Assembly (NCBI RefSeq): GCF_039548895.1
Contig: NZ_JBCLVG010000001.1
Source of the DNA: Orlajensenia stereocauli
Lineage (GTDB): Bacteria; Actinomycetota; Actinomycetes; Actinomycetales; Microbacteriaceae
Length of the DNA stretch: 64,000 nt
Direction: 5' to 3' (one strand)
A program made the translations under genes and the position numbers. Below are positions 16,771 through 25,351 of the stretch, in pieces (positions within the stretch are counted from its first letter, which is position 1; each line of letters starts with the position of its first letter). The notes beneath the pieces were generated by a model. The model did not search any database. It saw only the letters and a list, made by a program, of their open reading frames with translations, and was not told where the DNA came from.

Positions 16771-18606
16771 TCAGATGCTCAGCCCGTGTCCGAACGGGAA
16801 CAGCGGGTCCTTCGTGTCGAACGGCACGTCCTCCCGGCTGGCCTCGACGGCGGCCATGCTCGACGGCAGGTCGAATGGCAGCCTGCCCTTCGCCTCGGCA
16901 GCACCGGTGAGTACGTCGAGCAGAGCGCGGGCGTTCGCGCCGTAGTTCGCGACGATCGCGGCCGGCGCTCCGGGCGAGGCGACGATCGGCGTGAGGATGG
17001 CCGGGCGATCGAGGTGCACGTCCACGATGGTGGGCACGGATGCCGCCACCTCGCGCAGGTGCGCGACGGCCTCGTCGGTGAAGTCGAGCGACCCCTGATG
17101 GAAGAAGTTCTCGAACATCGTGCTGCGCACCTCGAACGGAGCGTGCGTGCGGATGATCGCGACGTCGGCCTCGGTCGGGGTGGCGACGACGGTGCCGTAC
17201 TCGGCCGCGATGGCGGCGTCGATGCCCTCGACGTAGAGCTTGAGGCCCGTGGCGAACGGCAGCGCAGGAGAACCGGCATCCGTCACCGGGTTCGTCAGCA
17301 CGGAGTTCGTGAGCACCGTGATCGAGGCGCGCTGCGCGGCCTCGCCGGCGGCACGGAACTCCTCGGATCCGACGACGATGCCGGCAGCAGCCACGTCGAC
17401 GAGCGGGGCGTCGAAGAGTCCGAGCACGAACTTCTCGCGGAGGAGCCGACGGGCAGACTCGTCGAGGCGTGCCTCGCTGATCTCGCCGGACTCGACCAGC
17501 TCGACGAGCTGCTCGGGGATCGCCTCGCCGCCGAACTGGTCGACGCCGGCCTCGATGACCTTCACCATGCGCTCGCGAGGGGTGAGGTGCTCGACGCCCC
17601 AGGCGCGCGCCGGGAACGGCTGGCCGAAGATCTCGGAGTCGGAGATGAGCCCCCAGTCGGTGCAGACGATGCCGTCGAAGCCGTAGCGTTCGCGCAGCAG
17701 GCCGGTGATGACGCTCTTGTTGAAGCCGAAGCCGACCTCCTCGTACTCGGTGCCGACCGGCATGCCGTAGTAGGGCATGATCTGGCTGGTTCCGGCCTCG
17801 AATGCGGCCTCGAACGGCTTGAGGTGAAGCTCGAACTGGCCGCCCGGGTAGACCTGCTCGCGCCCATGGGGGAAGTGGGCGTCCTCCCCGTCCATCTGCG
17901 GGCCGCCGCCGGGGAAGTGCTTCGTCATGGTGGCGACGGATGCCGAACCCAGCTCGGAGCCCTGGAAGCCGCGGATGTAGGCCGCTCCGAGAGCGCTCGT
18001 CAGCTCGGGGTCCTCACCGAAGGTGGCGACCTGGCGGCCCCAACGCGGTTCGGTGGCGAGGTCGACCTGCGGATGCAGCGCCACCCGGATGCCGACGGCC
18101 GTGTACTCCTGGCGTGCGATGTCGGCGAACCGCTCGACGAGAGCCTCGTCGCGGATGGCGGCGAGACCGACGGTCTCGGGCCAGCTCGAGAACGGGCCGG
18201 ACAGCATGCCGGCGAGGGGGTTGTCGCTGAACGAGTGCCTGGGGTCGGTGGAGATGGTGACGGGGATGCCGAGACGGGTCGTCGCCGCCAGTTCCTGCAC
18301 CTTGTTGTGCCAGGCCGCCATGAGCTCGCCCGACGGCGCTGAGCCGAGCACGTTGAAGTGCGTCATGCCCTTGCCGATGACCATCGCCTCATTCGACTCG
18401 AGTCCGAAGGTGGGGTCGGCCTGCGCGAGCTCGCCGTCCTGACTCATGGCGATCATGGTCTGGAAGAACAGCCCGGCCTTCTCCTCCAGGGTCATCTGGC
18501 CGAGCAGGTTCGCCACGCGCTCGTCGACGGGCAGCCGTGCGTCACGGTAGGTGGGGTCGACTGATGCCGCGGCATCCGTCTCGATGGAATCGATGGCGTC
18601 GGTCAT
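16771..18606 (-). CDS. glycoside hydrolase family 3 beta-glycosidase, cytosolic
   Basis: 611 residues. Features of GH3: EEKAGLFFQTM near the N-terminus, RWGRQVATFGEDP (188-200), the Lys-His pair in TKHFPGGG (229-230), and the nucleophile Asp317 in IVCTDWG. A second domain follows from about 390. There is no signal peptide, so it should hydrolyse a glycoside or oligosaccharide after import. That fits the MFS gene encoded five bases upstream. The C-terminus (PLFPFGHGLSI) is typical of the family. The sugar specificity is unknown. Confidence 0.9.
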   Translation of the reverse strand: MTDAIDSIETDAAASVDPTYRDARLPVDERVANLLGQMTLEEKAGLFFQTMIAMSQDGELAQADPTFGLESNEAMVIGKGMTHFNVLGSAPSGELMAAWHNKVQELAATTRLGIPVTISTDPRHSFSDNPLAGMLSGPFSSWPETVGLAAIRDEALVERFADIARQEYTAVGIRVALHPQVDLATEPRWGRQVATFGEDPELTSALGAAYIRGFQGSELGSASVATMTKHFPGGGPQMDGEDAHFPHGREQVYPGGQFELHLKPFEAAFEAGTSQIMPYYGMPVGTEYEEVGFGFNKSVITGLLRERYGFDGIVCTDWGLISDSEIFGQPFPARAWGVEHLTPRERMVKVIEAGVDQFGGEAIPEQLVELVESGEISEARLDESARRLLREKFVLGLFDAPLVDVAAAGIVVGSEEFRAAGEAAQRASITVLTNSVLTNPVTDAGSPALPFATGLKLYVEGIDAAIAAEYGTVVATPTEADVAIIRTHAPFEVRSTMFENFFHQGSLDFTDEAVAHLREVAASVPTIVDVHLDRPAILTPIVASPGAPAAIVANYGANARALLDVLTGAAEAKGRLPFDLPSSMAAVEASREDVPFDTKDPLFPFGHGLSI

Positions 18607-18611
18607 GGGTG

Positions 18612-19934
18612 TTACTTCACTCCCTTGATGCGGTAGACGAGCACGGCGCCGGCGAGGGCGACGAGCGCGCCGAAGAGGTAGTAGACGGTGTAGCCGCCGA
18701 GCGCCGTCGTGGCGCCGAAGGCGATGATCATGGGGGCGATGGCCGGGGCGATCGACTGGGGGAGCGCGTTGGCGATGTTGAGCACACCGAGGTCCTTGGC
18801 TGCGTCGGCCGCGTTCGGCAGGACCTCGGTCGCGAGCGCCATGTCGACCGACATGAACGAGCCGGCGCCGAAGCCGATGATCGCCTGGGCGACGAGGACG
18901 ACCCCGATGCTCGGGGCGAACGCCAGCACGACGAGTCCGATCACCATGACTCCGCCGGCGACGGCCACGAACGGGCGGCGCTTGCCGATCCTGTCGGAGA
19001 GGATGCCGCCGATGGGGCCCGAGATTGCCATCGCCGCCATCGACGCGAGGTTGGCCATGAGGATGGTGCCGATCGCATCCTGCTCGCTGAGCTTGAACTG
19101 CTCGACGAGGTAGAACGGCAGGAATGTGGCGATGCCTGCGTAGCCGAACATGACGAGGAACTTCGTGAGCCAGGTCCAGCCGAAGTCGGGGTGCTTGCGC
19201 GGGTTGAAGACGAAGGATCCGAAGAAGTCCTTGACGCCGTAGCGCTCGGCCGGCTTCTCGGTGAGCACGCGGTCCTTCAGCACGAGGACGAAGACGACCA
19301 CCGCGATCACGGCGATCACGCCGGGAACGACGAAGCGGCTGACGTCATCGGCGAGGAAGTTCACCAGGAAGCTGCCCCCGAGGATGCCGAGGGGCGTGGT
19401 CAGGCCGACGATGCCGGACACCTTGCCGCGACCCGAGACCGGAACCTGGTCGGGAACCGTCGCGGTCGATGCGGCGAGCACGCCGTTCAGGGCCGCCTGC
19501 ACGATGCACCAGCCGATGAGCACGATCCAGGTGCTGGTCGCGACGCCGATGAGAGTGAAGGCGCCGAGGGCCACGAGCACGCCGCCGAGCATCCACGGGC
19601 GACGCATGCCGAAGCGGGAGGCCGTGCGGTCGGAGAGGCGGCCGACGAGAGGGTTGCAGATGAGGGCGAACAGGGCGCCGACCCCCATGATCATGCCGAG
19701 CTGGGCGGTCGCCTCCTCGGGCGACGAGGTGATGTGCTGCACCTTGAAGGCGAGCGAGACCATCACCGGGGTGAGCAGGGCGAGGTAGACGCCGAAGTTC
19801 GAGAAGGCGAGACCGGGGAGGAAGCCCCGAGGCGCCTTTCCGCTCTGCTTGCCCGCCGTGGCCGACTCGGCCAGGAGGAGATCGGACTGCGCGCCCAGCG
19901 ATGTCGCTGCGCCAGCCATTGACGACTCTGTCAT
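18612..19934 (-). CDS. MFS transporter, probably for a glycoside or oligosaccharide
   Basis: 440 residues with about 12 membrane helices and the MFS signatures NPLVGRLSDRTASRFGMRRPW (loop 2-3) and GPIGGILSDRIGKRRPF (loop 8-9). ATG chosen because AAGGA lies five bases upstream. It forms an operon with the cytosolic GH3 enzyme (five-base gap), so the likely job is uptake of the GH3 substrate (inference). The divergent promoter faces the double TetR regulator and contains three phased TGGTA repeats. Confidence 0.85.
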   Translation of the reverse strand: MTESSMAGAATSLGAQSDLLLAESATAGKQSGKAPRGFLPGLAFSNFGVYLALLTPVMVSLAFKVQHITSSPEEATAQLGMIMGVGALFALICNPLVGRLSDRTASRFGMRRPWMLGGVLVALGAFTLIGVATSTWIVLIGWCIVQAALNGVLAASTATVPDQVPVSGRGKVSGIVGLTTPLGILGGSFLVNFLADDVSRFVVPGVIAVIAVVVFVLVLKDRVLTEKPAERYGVKDFFGSFVFNPRKHPDFGWTWLTKFLVMFGYAGIATFLPFYLVEQFKLSEQDAIGTILMANLASMAAMAISGPIGGILSDRIGKRRPFVAVAGGVMVIGLVVLAFAPSIGVVLVAQAIIGFGAGSFMSVDMALATEVLPNAADAAKDLGVLNIANALPQSIAPAIAPMIIAFGATTALGGYTVYYLFGALVALAGAVLVYRIKGVK

Positions 19935-20002
19935 GGGGTTCCTTTCGAATGAACCTGAGCCGCCATCGGCTCGCGGATGAGCATACATGAAATTAGACCG
20001 TG

Positions 20003-20053
20003 TGGTAACTCAATAGTGATCACGTGGTAGTCGGATGCCGCCCGACTGGTAAC
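20003..20053. promoter_or_regulatory. three TGGTA direct repeats at exact 22-bp spacing
   Basis: TGGTAACT, TGGTAGT and TGGTAAC start at 20003, 20025 and 20047, all on the same strand, between the MFS/GH3 operon and the double TetR gene. The spacing is close to two helical turns, so the three copies present on nearly the same face of the DNA. A GTGATCAC palindrome lies between copies one and two. It is the best candidate operator for the double TetR. Confidence 0.5.
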
Positions 20054-20096
20054 CGGCTGTGGGAGGATGGCTCCCGAGCGGACTGATGGGGGACTC

Positions 20097-21347
20097 ATGG
20101 GCGTGGTGTACATCGCCGCCGCCGGCGCCGCGAATGCGCGGGCCGCCAGCGCCGCTCGCACGCGCGCGACCATCCTCGAATCGGCCGCCACCCTGTTCGT
20201 CGAGCGCGGTTTCGGTGCGGTGTCCCTCCGTGACATCGCCGCGGAGGCCGGGCTGTCGCATCCGGGGGTGCTCAAGCACTTCTCCTCGAAGGACGAGATC
20301 CTCGACGTGATCGTCGACGGTCTGGAGCAGGCCAACGAGGACCGCATAGGCGAGCGGGTGATCGGGGTCGACGTCTTCGTCGAGATCGCCCGCCAGAACG
20401 CCCTGCGCCCCGGCTACATCCCGCTGTTCGCGACGCTCGCCGGAGAGGCGACCAGTTCCGCTCACCCCGCGCACGCTCGCTTTCGAGAGCGGCACCGGCG
20501 CCTGCGCGGGCTCTCAGGGCAGTTCTTCGCGCGGGTCATCGCCGATGGAGAGCTTTCCGCAGAGACTGACGCCGTCGGCGAGGCGATCCGCCTCGCTGCG
20601 GCCTGGGACGGCCTGCAGCTCATATCGCTGTACCTGCCCGACCGTGTCGACGTGCCGTCGATGCTCGAGACTCACCTGCGTCAGCTGCAAGGGGTGGCAA
20701 CGGCCCCCACGGGGACCTCGCGCGTCGACGGATCGAATGCGGAACCGACGCCGGACTTCGCGCCGTGGACGAACGACCTCGGCTACGCTCCGGGTCGCAA
20801 GCGCCGGGAGCAGATCATCGTGGAGGCCTCCGCCGTCTTCGCGAGTCGTGGCTTCTATGCGGCGAGCCTGCGCGAGATCGCCGAGCAGGTCGGCATCGGC
20901 AAGTCGACGCTGCTGCACCACTTCTCCAGCAAGGAGGAGTTGCTCGCGGCGGTGATCGAGCGCCGCGACTCCACGATCGGCGAGCGCACGGTCTTCGACC
21001 CGCAGACCGATCCACGCGGCACCATGCTCTCCCTGCCCGACGGCGCCCGACGCGATGCCACCTCCCAGCCAGGCCTCATCGAGCTCTACGCCGTTCTCTC
21101 AGCAGAGGCGGCAGCGCCGTCGCATCCCGCCCACTACTACTTCGAGCAGCGCTTCGCGATGGCGATCGACCGCTTCGCCGGGATCATCAGTCGGCTCGAC
21201 CTCGGGCCCGACGTCGATCCGTGGTTCGAGGCGGCGTGGCTGGTCGCCCTGTGGGACGGCCTGCAGCTGCAGTGGCTCTACGACCCCGACGGAGTCGATG
21301 TCGGGGACCAGCTCGAGGCGCACGTCGCGAGCCTCGTCGGTCGCTGA
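20097..21347 (+). CDS. tandem-fused double TetR-family regulator
   Basis: 416 residues holding two complete TetR units in one chain. Unit 1 has its helix-turn-helix at about 20-75 (VSLRDIAAEAGLSHPGVLKH) and a ligand/dimer domain to about 210. Unit 2 starts near 234 (RKRREQIIVEASAVFASRGF, then SLREIAEQVGIGKSTLLHH) and ends at 416. Both C-terminal halves share DGLQLxxLY(L/D)PD, so the gene arose by duplication. Most TetR proteins are about 200-residue homodimers; this one could act as an intramolecular dimer. ATG at 20097 has GGGGG four bases upstream; ATG at 20067 is an alternative. Likely controls the divergent MFS/GH3 operon. Confidence 0.85.
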   Translation: MGVVYIAAAGAANARAASAARTRATILESAATLFVERGFGAVSLRDIAAEAGLSHPGVLKHFSSKDEILDVIVDGLEQANEDRIGERVIGVDVFVEIARQNALRPGYIPLFATLAGEATSSAHPAHARFRERHRRLRGLSGQFFARVIADGELSAETDAVGEAIRLAAAWDGLQLISLYLPDRVDVPSMLETHLRQLQGVATAPTGTSRVDGSNAEPTPDFAPWTNDLGYAPGRKRREQIIVEASAVFASRGFYAASLREIAEQVGIGKSTLLHHFSSKEELLAAVIERRDSTIGERTVFDPQTDPRGTMLSLPDGARRDATSQPGLIELYAVLSAEAAAPSHPAHYYFEQRFAMAIDRFAGIISRLDLGPDVDPWFEAAWLVALWDGLQLQWLYDPDGVDVGDQLEAHVASLVGR

Positions 21348-21376
21348 TCCCCTCTGGAGCGTTCGCCGAGGCCGGG

Positions 21377-21426
21377 CCCGATCCGCTCGCTGAGGCCCGA
21401 GCCCGATCCGCTCGCTGAGGCCCGGG
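21377..21426 (+). repeat. 25-bp tandem repeat, two copies
   Basis: Two adjacent 25-bp units that begin CCCGATCCGCTCGCTGAGG; they differ at one base near the end. The second unit runs into the 35-bp dispersed repeat. Together they form part of a 291-bp gene-free stretch after the double TetR gene. Confidence 0.7.
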
Positions 21427-21447
21427 CGGAGCCCGCGCCCGAAGCGC
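21413..21447 (+). repeat. 35-bp dispersed repeat, copy B
   Basis: Second copy of the repeat at 13652-13686 (32 of 35 identical). Both copies lie at or just after the 3' end of a gene that ends in GGTCGCTGA. Confidence 0.75.
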
Positions 21448-21465
21448 CTCTCGCACACCTCCCTC

Positions 21466-21514
21466 CGCTGAGCGAGTAGCCCGCGAGCGGAGCGAGTAGG
21501 CGTATCGAGATCAC
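21466..21514 (+). repeat. GAGCGAGTAG-type intergenic repeat
   Basis: The decamer GAGCGAGTAG occurs at 21470 and 21490, followed by GCGTATCGAGATCACC. From general knowledge, sequences of this style are scattered through intergenic regions of Microbacteriaceae genomes, often near DUF222-HNH genes like the one that follows. The remainder of the 21348-21638 gap holds only the other repeats listed and the HNH promoter. Confidence 0.5.
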
Positions 21515-21626
21515 CGCGGGGGACTCCTCCACAGCCCTGCCGGAATGCCCCGGTTTCCACAGGCTGTGGATCAACAACACCTGATCAAGATACAGATTTC
21601 GCGGCTCGAGTGTCAGTGGGTGCCCG

Positions 21627-21632
21627 TAAGTT
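21627..21632 (+). promoter_or_regulatory. -10 element for leaderless HNH gene transcript
   Basis: TAAGTT ends six bases before the ATG of the HNH endonuclease gene. Confidence 0.45.
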
Positions 21633-21638
21633 GAAGGT

Positions 21639-23099
21639 ATGGAATCACTCGGTCAGCGGATGCGGGAGGCGCTGCTCGCGACGCGTGCGTTGCTCGCTGA
21701 AGCCGCCGGGGCCGGGGTCATGTCCAGCCTGTCGGATCAGGATCTGCTGCTCGTCGCCGCCGTGTCTGAAGACTCCGGCCGCGCCGCCGACGCGGTGCGG
21801 GTCCTCACGGCAGGAGAGGTCGCTGACCGGTCCCGTCCGATTCTGGGGTCGGAGTCTCTGGCGAAGCGCATGGGGTTCCCCACCCCGGCAGAGTTGCTGG
21901 AGCACGTCACCCGAGTGGGCCTGCCCACAGCTCGGGCCCGGCTGCGGCTGGGTGCCCAGACCCGGCAGGACACGACCCTGGCCGGTGAAGTGCTGCCGGC
22001 GGAGTTCGACGCCGTCCGGGCGGGGCTGGCGTGTGGACGGTTGGGCATCGACTCGGCGCGCACCATCACCCGCATCCTCAGTCAGGCGAAGCGCGGAGCC
22101 CCGACCGATACGTACTCGAGGTTCCCACCCGCCGAGCATGAACTCGTCTGCGCGGCGATCGGGGAGCCGGCCGAGCCCGGGATGGTGGCGGAACCGCCGG
22201 TGCCGCCGTCGATCACCGAGATCCAGGCGGGCACGTGGGCGGCGTACCTGAACCCCGACGGTGCCGAGCCGACCGAGAAGGACTTCGCGTCGCGCGGGTT
22301 CTGGTTCAAGCCTGCCCGGAACGGCCTGATCCCGTGCGGAGGCCTCCTCGTTCCCGAAGTCGCCGGTGCCATGCAGGCAGTGTTCACGTCGATGACGAAC
22401 CCGCGCCAGTCGGAGAAGTTCATGGCCGAGGAGGATCGCGCTGCTGTCGAACTGCAGGCCGAGCAGGACGGGTTGGATGCGGTGCAGCTCAAGGATCCGC
22501 GCACCCGCAGTCAACGTCAGCACGACGCGTTCGCGACGGTGTTCGACATCGCCGCCCGGTCCGGGGAACTGCCCACCCTGGGCGGGGCGTCCCCGACGAT
22601 GGTCGTCACCGTCCACGCTGCCGATCATGAGTCCGGCCACGGGGTCGGTCATGTCGACGGTCTCGAGGTGCCGCTCTCGATGGCGGCCGTGCGGCAGGTG
22701 TGCTGTGCGAACGGTATCCAGGCCGTCGACCTCGCCGCGAACGGGAAGATCCTCGCCCTGGGTACCACGGAACGATGCTTCAACCGGGTCCAGCGGCGGG
22801 CGATGGATGCCAGAGACGGCGGGTGCGTCATCTGCGGACGCCCGGCGGTCGAGACCGAGGCGCACCATGTGGTTCCGTGGGCGGTCGAGCGACGAACGCA
22901 CGTCGAGAACGGCGTGCTGCTGTGCTGGTTCCACCACCGCACCATCGAGACCCGCGGCGGCTGGCGAGTGCGCATGGTCGATGGCAGCCCCGAGATCATG
23001 CCTCCACCCGACCTCGGCCCACCCGAGTGGCGACCAGCACGACGATCCCCAGTGAGACAGGCCGCTGCGCTCCGACATCGGATGCGCAACCGGCAGTGA
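21639..23099 (+). CDS. DUF222 / HNH endonuclease domain protein
   Basis: 486 residues. The N-terminal two-thirds is the DUF222 helical region of actinobacterial HNH proteins (for example VGLPTARARLRLGAQT, FDAVRAGLACGRLGIDSA). The HNH nuclease is at the C-terminus (about 392-440): GGCVICGRPA, EAHHVVPWA, then NGVLLCWFHHRTIE, with zinc cysteines and the catalytic His pair intact. These genes are often present in many copies per genome and may be mobile or toxin-like; their role is not established. Flanked upstream by dispersed repeats. Confidence 0.88.
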   Translation: MESLGQRMREALLATRALLAEAAGAGVMSSLSDQDLLLVAAVSEDSGRAADAVRVLTAGEVADRSRPILGSESLAKRMGFPTPAELLEHVTRVGLPTARARLRLGAQTRQDTTLAGEVLPAEFDAVRAGLACGRLGIDSARTITRILSQAKRGAPTDTYSRFPPAEHELVCAAIGEPAEPGMVAEPPVPPSITEIQAGTWAAYLNPDGAEPTEKDFASRGFWFKPARNGLIPCGGLLVPEVAGAMQAVFTSMTNPRQSEKFMAEEDRAAVELQAEQDGLDAVQLKDPRTRSQRQHDAFATVFDIAARSGELPTLGGASPTMVVTVHAADHESGHGVGHVDGLEVPLSMAAVRQVCCANGIQAVDLAANGKILALGTTERCFNRVQRRAMDARDGGCVICGRPAVETEAHHVVPWAVERRTHVENGVLLCWFHHRTIETRGGWRVRMVDGSPEIMPPPDLGPPEWRPARRSPVRQAAALRHRMRNRQ

Positions 23100-23102
23100 A
23101 GA

Positions 23103-24068
23103 TCACACGTCGAGCGTCGCCACCACCATCGCGTGATCGGAGACCGGCGAGTCCTTACGGGCGGTGGCATCCGGGGTGATCGACGGGAGTGCCGTCGCTC
23201 CGGTCACGGTGTCGACCGTCGTGACATGGGCTCGCAGCGCCGTCGAGACGAAGATGTGGTCGATGAGCTCGGCGCGGCCCTCGAAGACGCGGGAGAAGCG
23301 CCGCTCCTCGGGAATGAGGGGGGCGAGATTGAGCAGGCGCCAGGCGTCGCCCTTGTCGGGCGACTTCTCGCCGCGTGTGCCGATCTCCGATCCGGGAGGA
23401 CCCTGCAGGATCTGGGTCGTCGCAGCCCGCACCTCGTCGTTGAAGTCGCCGAGCACCGCCAGCAACCGTGTGACACCCTCGCCGTCGAGCAGGTCGTCGG
23501 CGACCCCGCGCATCGCCACGGCCTCGGCTGCGCGGCGGTTGAGCGCGTAGGCGGCGAATCGAGCGCGCTGTGCCTCGTTGCGCGGCGAGAACGACGTCGT
23601 GCCCGGCACCCGGCCCGGGAACGAGAGCAGCTTGCTCTTCAGGTGCCCGACGACGAGGTCGAGCGGATGCCCGCCCACGGTCACGCGGATTCTCAGTGCG
23701 CCCCTGCCCATGGTCGAGAGCGGCGTGCCGTCGTCCGATGTCGGCGTCGACTGCAGGGCGACCGGGATGGCGGTGTGCTCGGTCGTCTCCTCGATCGGCA
23801 GCCGCGACAGGAACCCCACCCTGATGGCGTGGTCGACGTCGAAGTGCGTCGACAGCACGCCGGTCCAGCCGGCGCCGAGGGCGTCGATGAGGGCGTCGAA
23901 CGCCGCCGGATCGCCGACCTCCTCGACCGCGAGCACGTCGAGGTCGGCGGTGGTGATCGTCGACGCGAGCAAGGAGGCCTTGCGCGCGAACGTGGTCGCA
24001 TCCGTCGGCCCGAACGGGCTGCCGGGGGAGAACAGGTTCTCGAGGTTCCAGGTTCCGATGGTGGTCAT
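23103..24068 (-). CDS. endonuclease/exonuclease/phosphatase family protein
   Basis: 321 residues. EEP-fold motifs in order: TIGTWNLENLF at the start, LDVLAVEEVGD, the metal/phosphate region VVGHLKSKL, LGDFNDEVR, and the terminal SDHAMVVATL. It lacks a signal peptide, so it is probably a cytoplasmic phosphodiesterase or nuclease. The ATG has GGAGG six bases upstream. It may be co-transcribed with the YdeI-like gene behind it (44-base gap). Confidence 0.85.
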   Translation of the reverse strand: MTTIGTWNLENLFSPGSPFGPTDATTFARKASLLASTITTADLDVLAVEEVGDPAAFDALIDALGAGWTGVLSTHFDVDHAIRVGFLSRLPIEETTEHTAIPVALQSTPTSDDGTPLSTMGRGALRIRVTVGGHPLDLVVGHLKSKLLSFPGRVPGTTSFSPRNEAQRARFAAYALNRRAAEAVAMRGVADDLLDGEGVTRLLAVLGDFNDEVRAATTQILQGPPGSEIGTRGEKSPDKGDAWRLLNLAPLIPEERRFSRVFEGRAELIDHIFVSTALRAHVTTVDTVTGATALPSITPDATARKDSPVSDHAMVVATLDV

Positions 24069-24112
24069 GGTGCGCCTCCGGGGTTCGCTCCGAGTCTGCT
24101 CCGACTCGCCCG

Positions 24113-24685
24113 TCAGCGGTAGTGCTGTTCGCCCCGTTCGGCCTTCTCGATGACATCGCTGATGCGCGCAGCACGCACCGCCGGCGTCTTGATGTTGCCG
24201 ATGCGGAAGTAGACCCGGAATCGGTCGATCTTGGTGAGGGTCTCGAAGAACGCCGCGGCGGCGGGACTGTTGTCCAGCGCGATCTGGAGGTCGGGCGGGG
24301 CCACGGCGTCCTTCTGGCGGTAGGCGGCGTCCCAGCGGCCGTCGGCCTTGGCGCGTTCGATCTCGGCGATGCCGCCGGGCCGCATCCGTCCCTCCTCGAT
24401 CAAGCGGGCCACGTGCTCGCGGTTGATCTGAGACCACGGGCTGTTCTTGCGGCGGGGAGTGAACGCCTGCAGCGTGTAGTCCTCGTCGAAGCGACCGGCC
24501 TGCCCGTCGATCCAGCCGTAGCAGAGTGCCACGTCGAGGGCCTCCGACCACGTGATCCCCGGGGCGGACGAGTTCTTCTTGCGGAGCTTCAGCCGTACGC
24601 CACCGTCGTCTGGCGTGCCCGAGAGGTACGCCTCCCACTCCTCGATCGTGACGTCGAAGATCGGCTTGTCGGCAAAGCTCACCAT
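24113..24685 (-). CDS. YdeI/OmpD-associated family protein
   Basis: 190 residues. Recognised from EEWEAYLSG near the start, WSEALDVALCYGWIDGQ, and the conserved TPRRKNSPWSQINREHVARL segment. The C-terminus is helical (IDRFRVYFRIGNIKTPAVRA). The family is linked to stress or peptide tolerance in other bacteria, but the molecular function is not known. A TAGCGT -10 element six bases before the ATG suggests a leaderless message. Confidence 0.82.
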   Translation of the reverse strand: MVSFADKPIFDVTIEEWEAYLSGTPDDGGVRLKLRKKNSSAPGITWSEALDVALCYGWIDGQAGRFDEDYTLQAFTPRRKNSPWSQINREHVARLIEEGRMRPGGIAEIERAKADGRWDAAYRQKDAVAPPDLQIALDNSPAAAAFFETLTKIDRFRVYFRIGNIKTPAVRAARISDVIEKAERGEQHYR

Positions 24686-24691
24686 GCTACG

Positions 24692-24697
24692 ACGCTA
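24692..24697 (-). promoter_or_regulatory. -10 element for leaderless YdeI-like transcript
   Basis: TAGCGT on the minus strand, six bases upstream of the ATG. Confidence 0.4.
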
Positions 24698-24704
24698 GCG
24701 CGCC

Positions 24705-25304
24705 CTACCGACGCGCGCTCTCGCGGCGCGAGTCCGGGACCTCCATGCGCATCACAGTGTTGCCCTGGCCCTTGGGTCGCACGAAAGTGAAGCCCACCCG
24801 TTCGTAGAGAGTGCGGGTGGCGTTGTAGAGGAACGATGCCGACACCTTCTTCCCCGGAGGAACGTCGTGCGGGTAGCCCTCCACGATCCCTCCACCTGCC
24901 TGTCCGATCAGCTCGACGGCTCCGCGCACGGCGAGTTCCGCGACGCCATCGCGACGGTGGTTCTTGTCGACGAAGAGACAGGTGATCCTGTAGTCGGGCA
25001 GACGGTCGAGGGTCGCCGTGTACTGCTTCAGATGATGGATGATGGGCAGCTCGTGCGGCGTCCCGTACTCGGCCCAGGCGATCGCGGTGTCGCCGTCGAA
25101 CACCAGCGCGGCGTGCGCCCGCCCCTCGCGCACCAGTCGTTCCTTGTAGGCGCGATTGCCCTCGGCGGTCTGACCCTTCTCCTCGCACGCCGGATGGAAC
25201 CAGGTGCACCAGCATCCGCCCCACACCCCGTTGTGCCGCTCGGCCAGGTCGGCGAAGGCGTCCCAGGTCTCAGCGGTCAGCGGCCTGATCTCGTGGTCGT
25301 CCAT
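24705..25304 (-). CDS. GNAT-family acetyltransferase
   Basis: 199 residues. N-terminal ETWDAFADLAERHNGVWGGC is typical of a GNAT subgroup. The acetyl-CoA-binding strand and loop are ITCLFVDKNHRRDGVAELAV, and the C-terminal strand is LYERVGFTFVRPKGQGN. It transfers an acetyl group to an unknown acceptor. Upstream TAGAGT at eight bases from the ATG may be its -10. Divergent from the Dabb-family gene. Confidence 0.8.
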   Translation of the reverse strand: MDDHEIRPLTAETWDAFADLAERHNGVWGGCWCTWFHPACEEKGQTAEGNRAYKERLVREGRAHAALVFDGDTAIAWAEYGTPHELPIIHHLKQYTATLDRLPDYRITCLFVDKNHRRDGVAELAVRGAVELIGQAGGGIVEGYPHDVPPGKKVSASFLYNATRTLYERVGFTFVRPKGQGNTVMRMEVPDSRRESARR

Positions 25305-25339
25305 GTCGCGGAACTCTACGACTGCTGCGCCGTCAGCGC

Positions 25340-25345
25340 TACGGT
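25340..25345 (+). promoter_or_regulatory. -10 element for leaderless Dabb-protein transcript
   Basis: TACGGT, six bases before the GTG start. Confidence 0.45.
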
Positions 25346-25351
25346 GGAGCG

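Noticed and set aside
23103..24638. A longer start (up to 24638) for the endonuclease/exonuclease/phosphatase gene.
   Set aside because: The extra part is a shadow of the YdeI-like gene; ATG 24068 has GGAGG at good spacing and the family's usual N-terminus.
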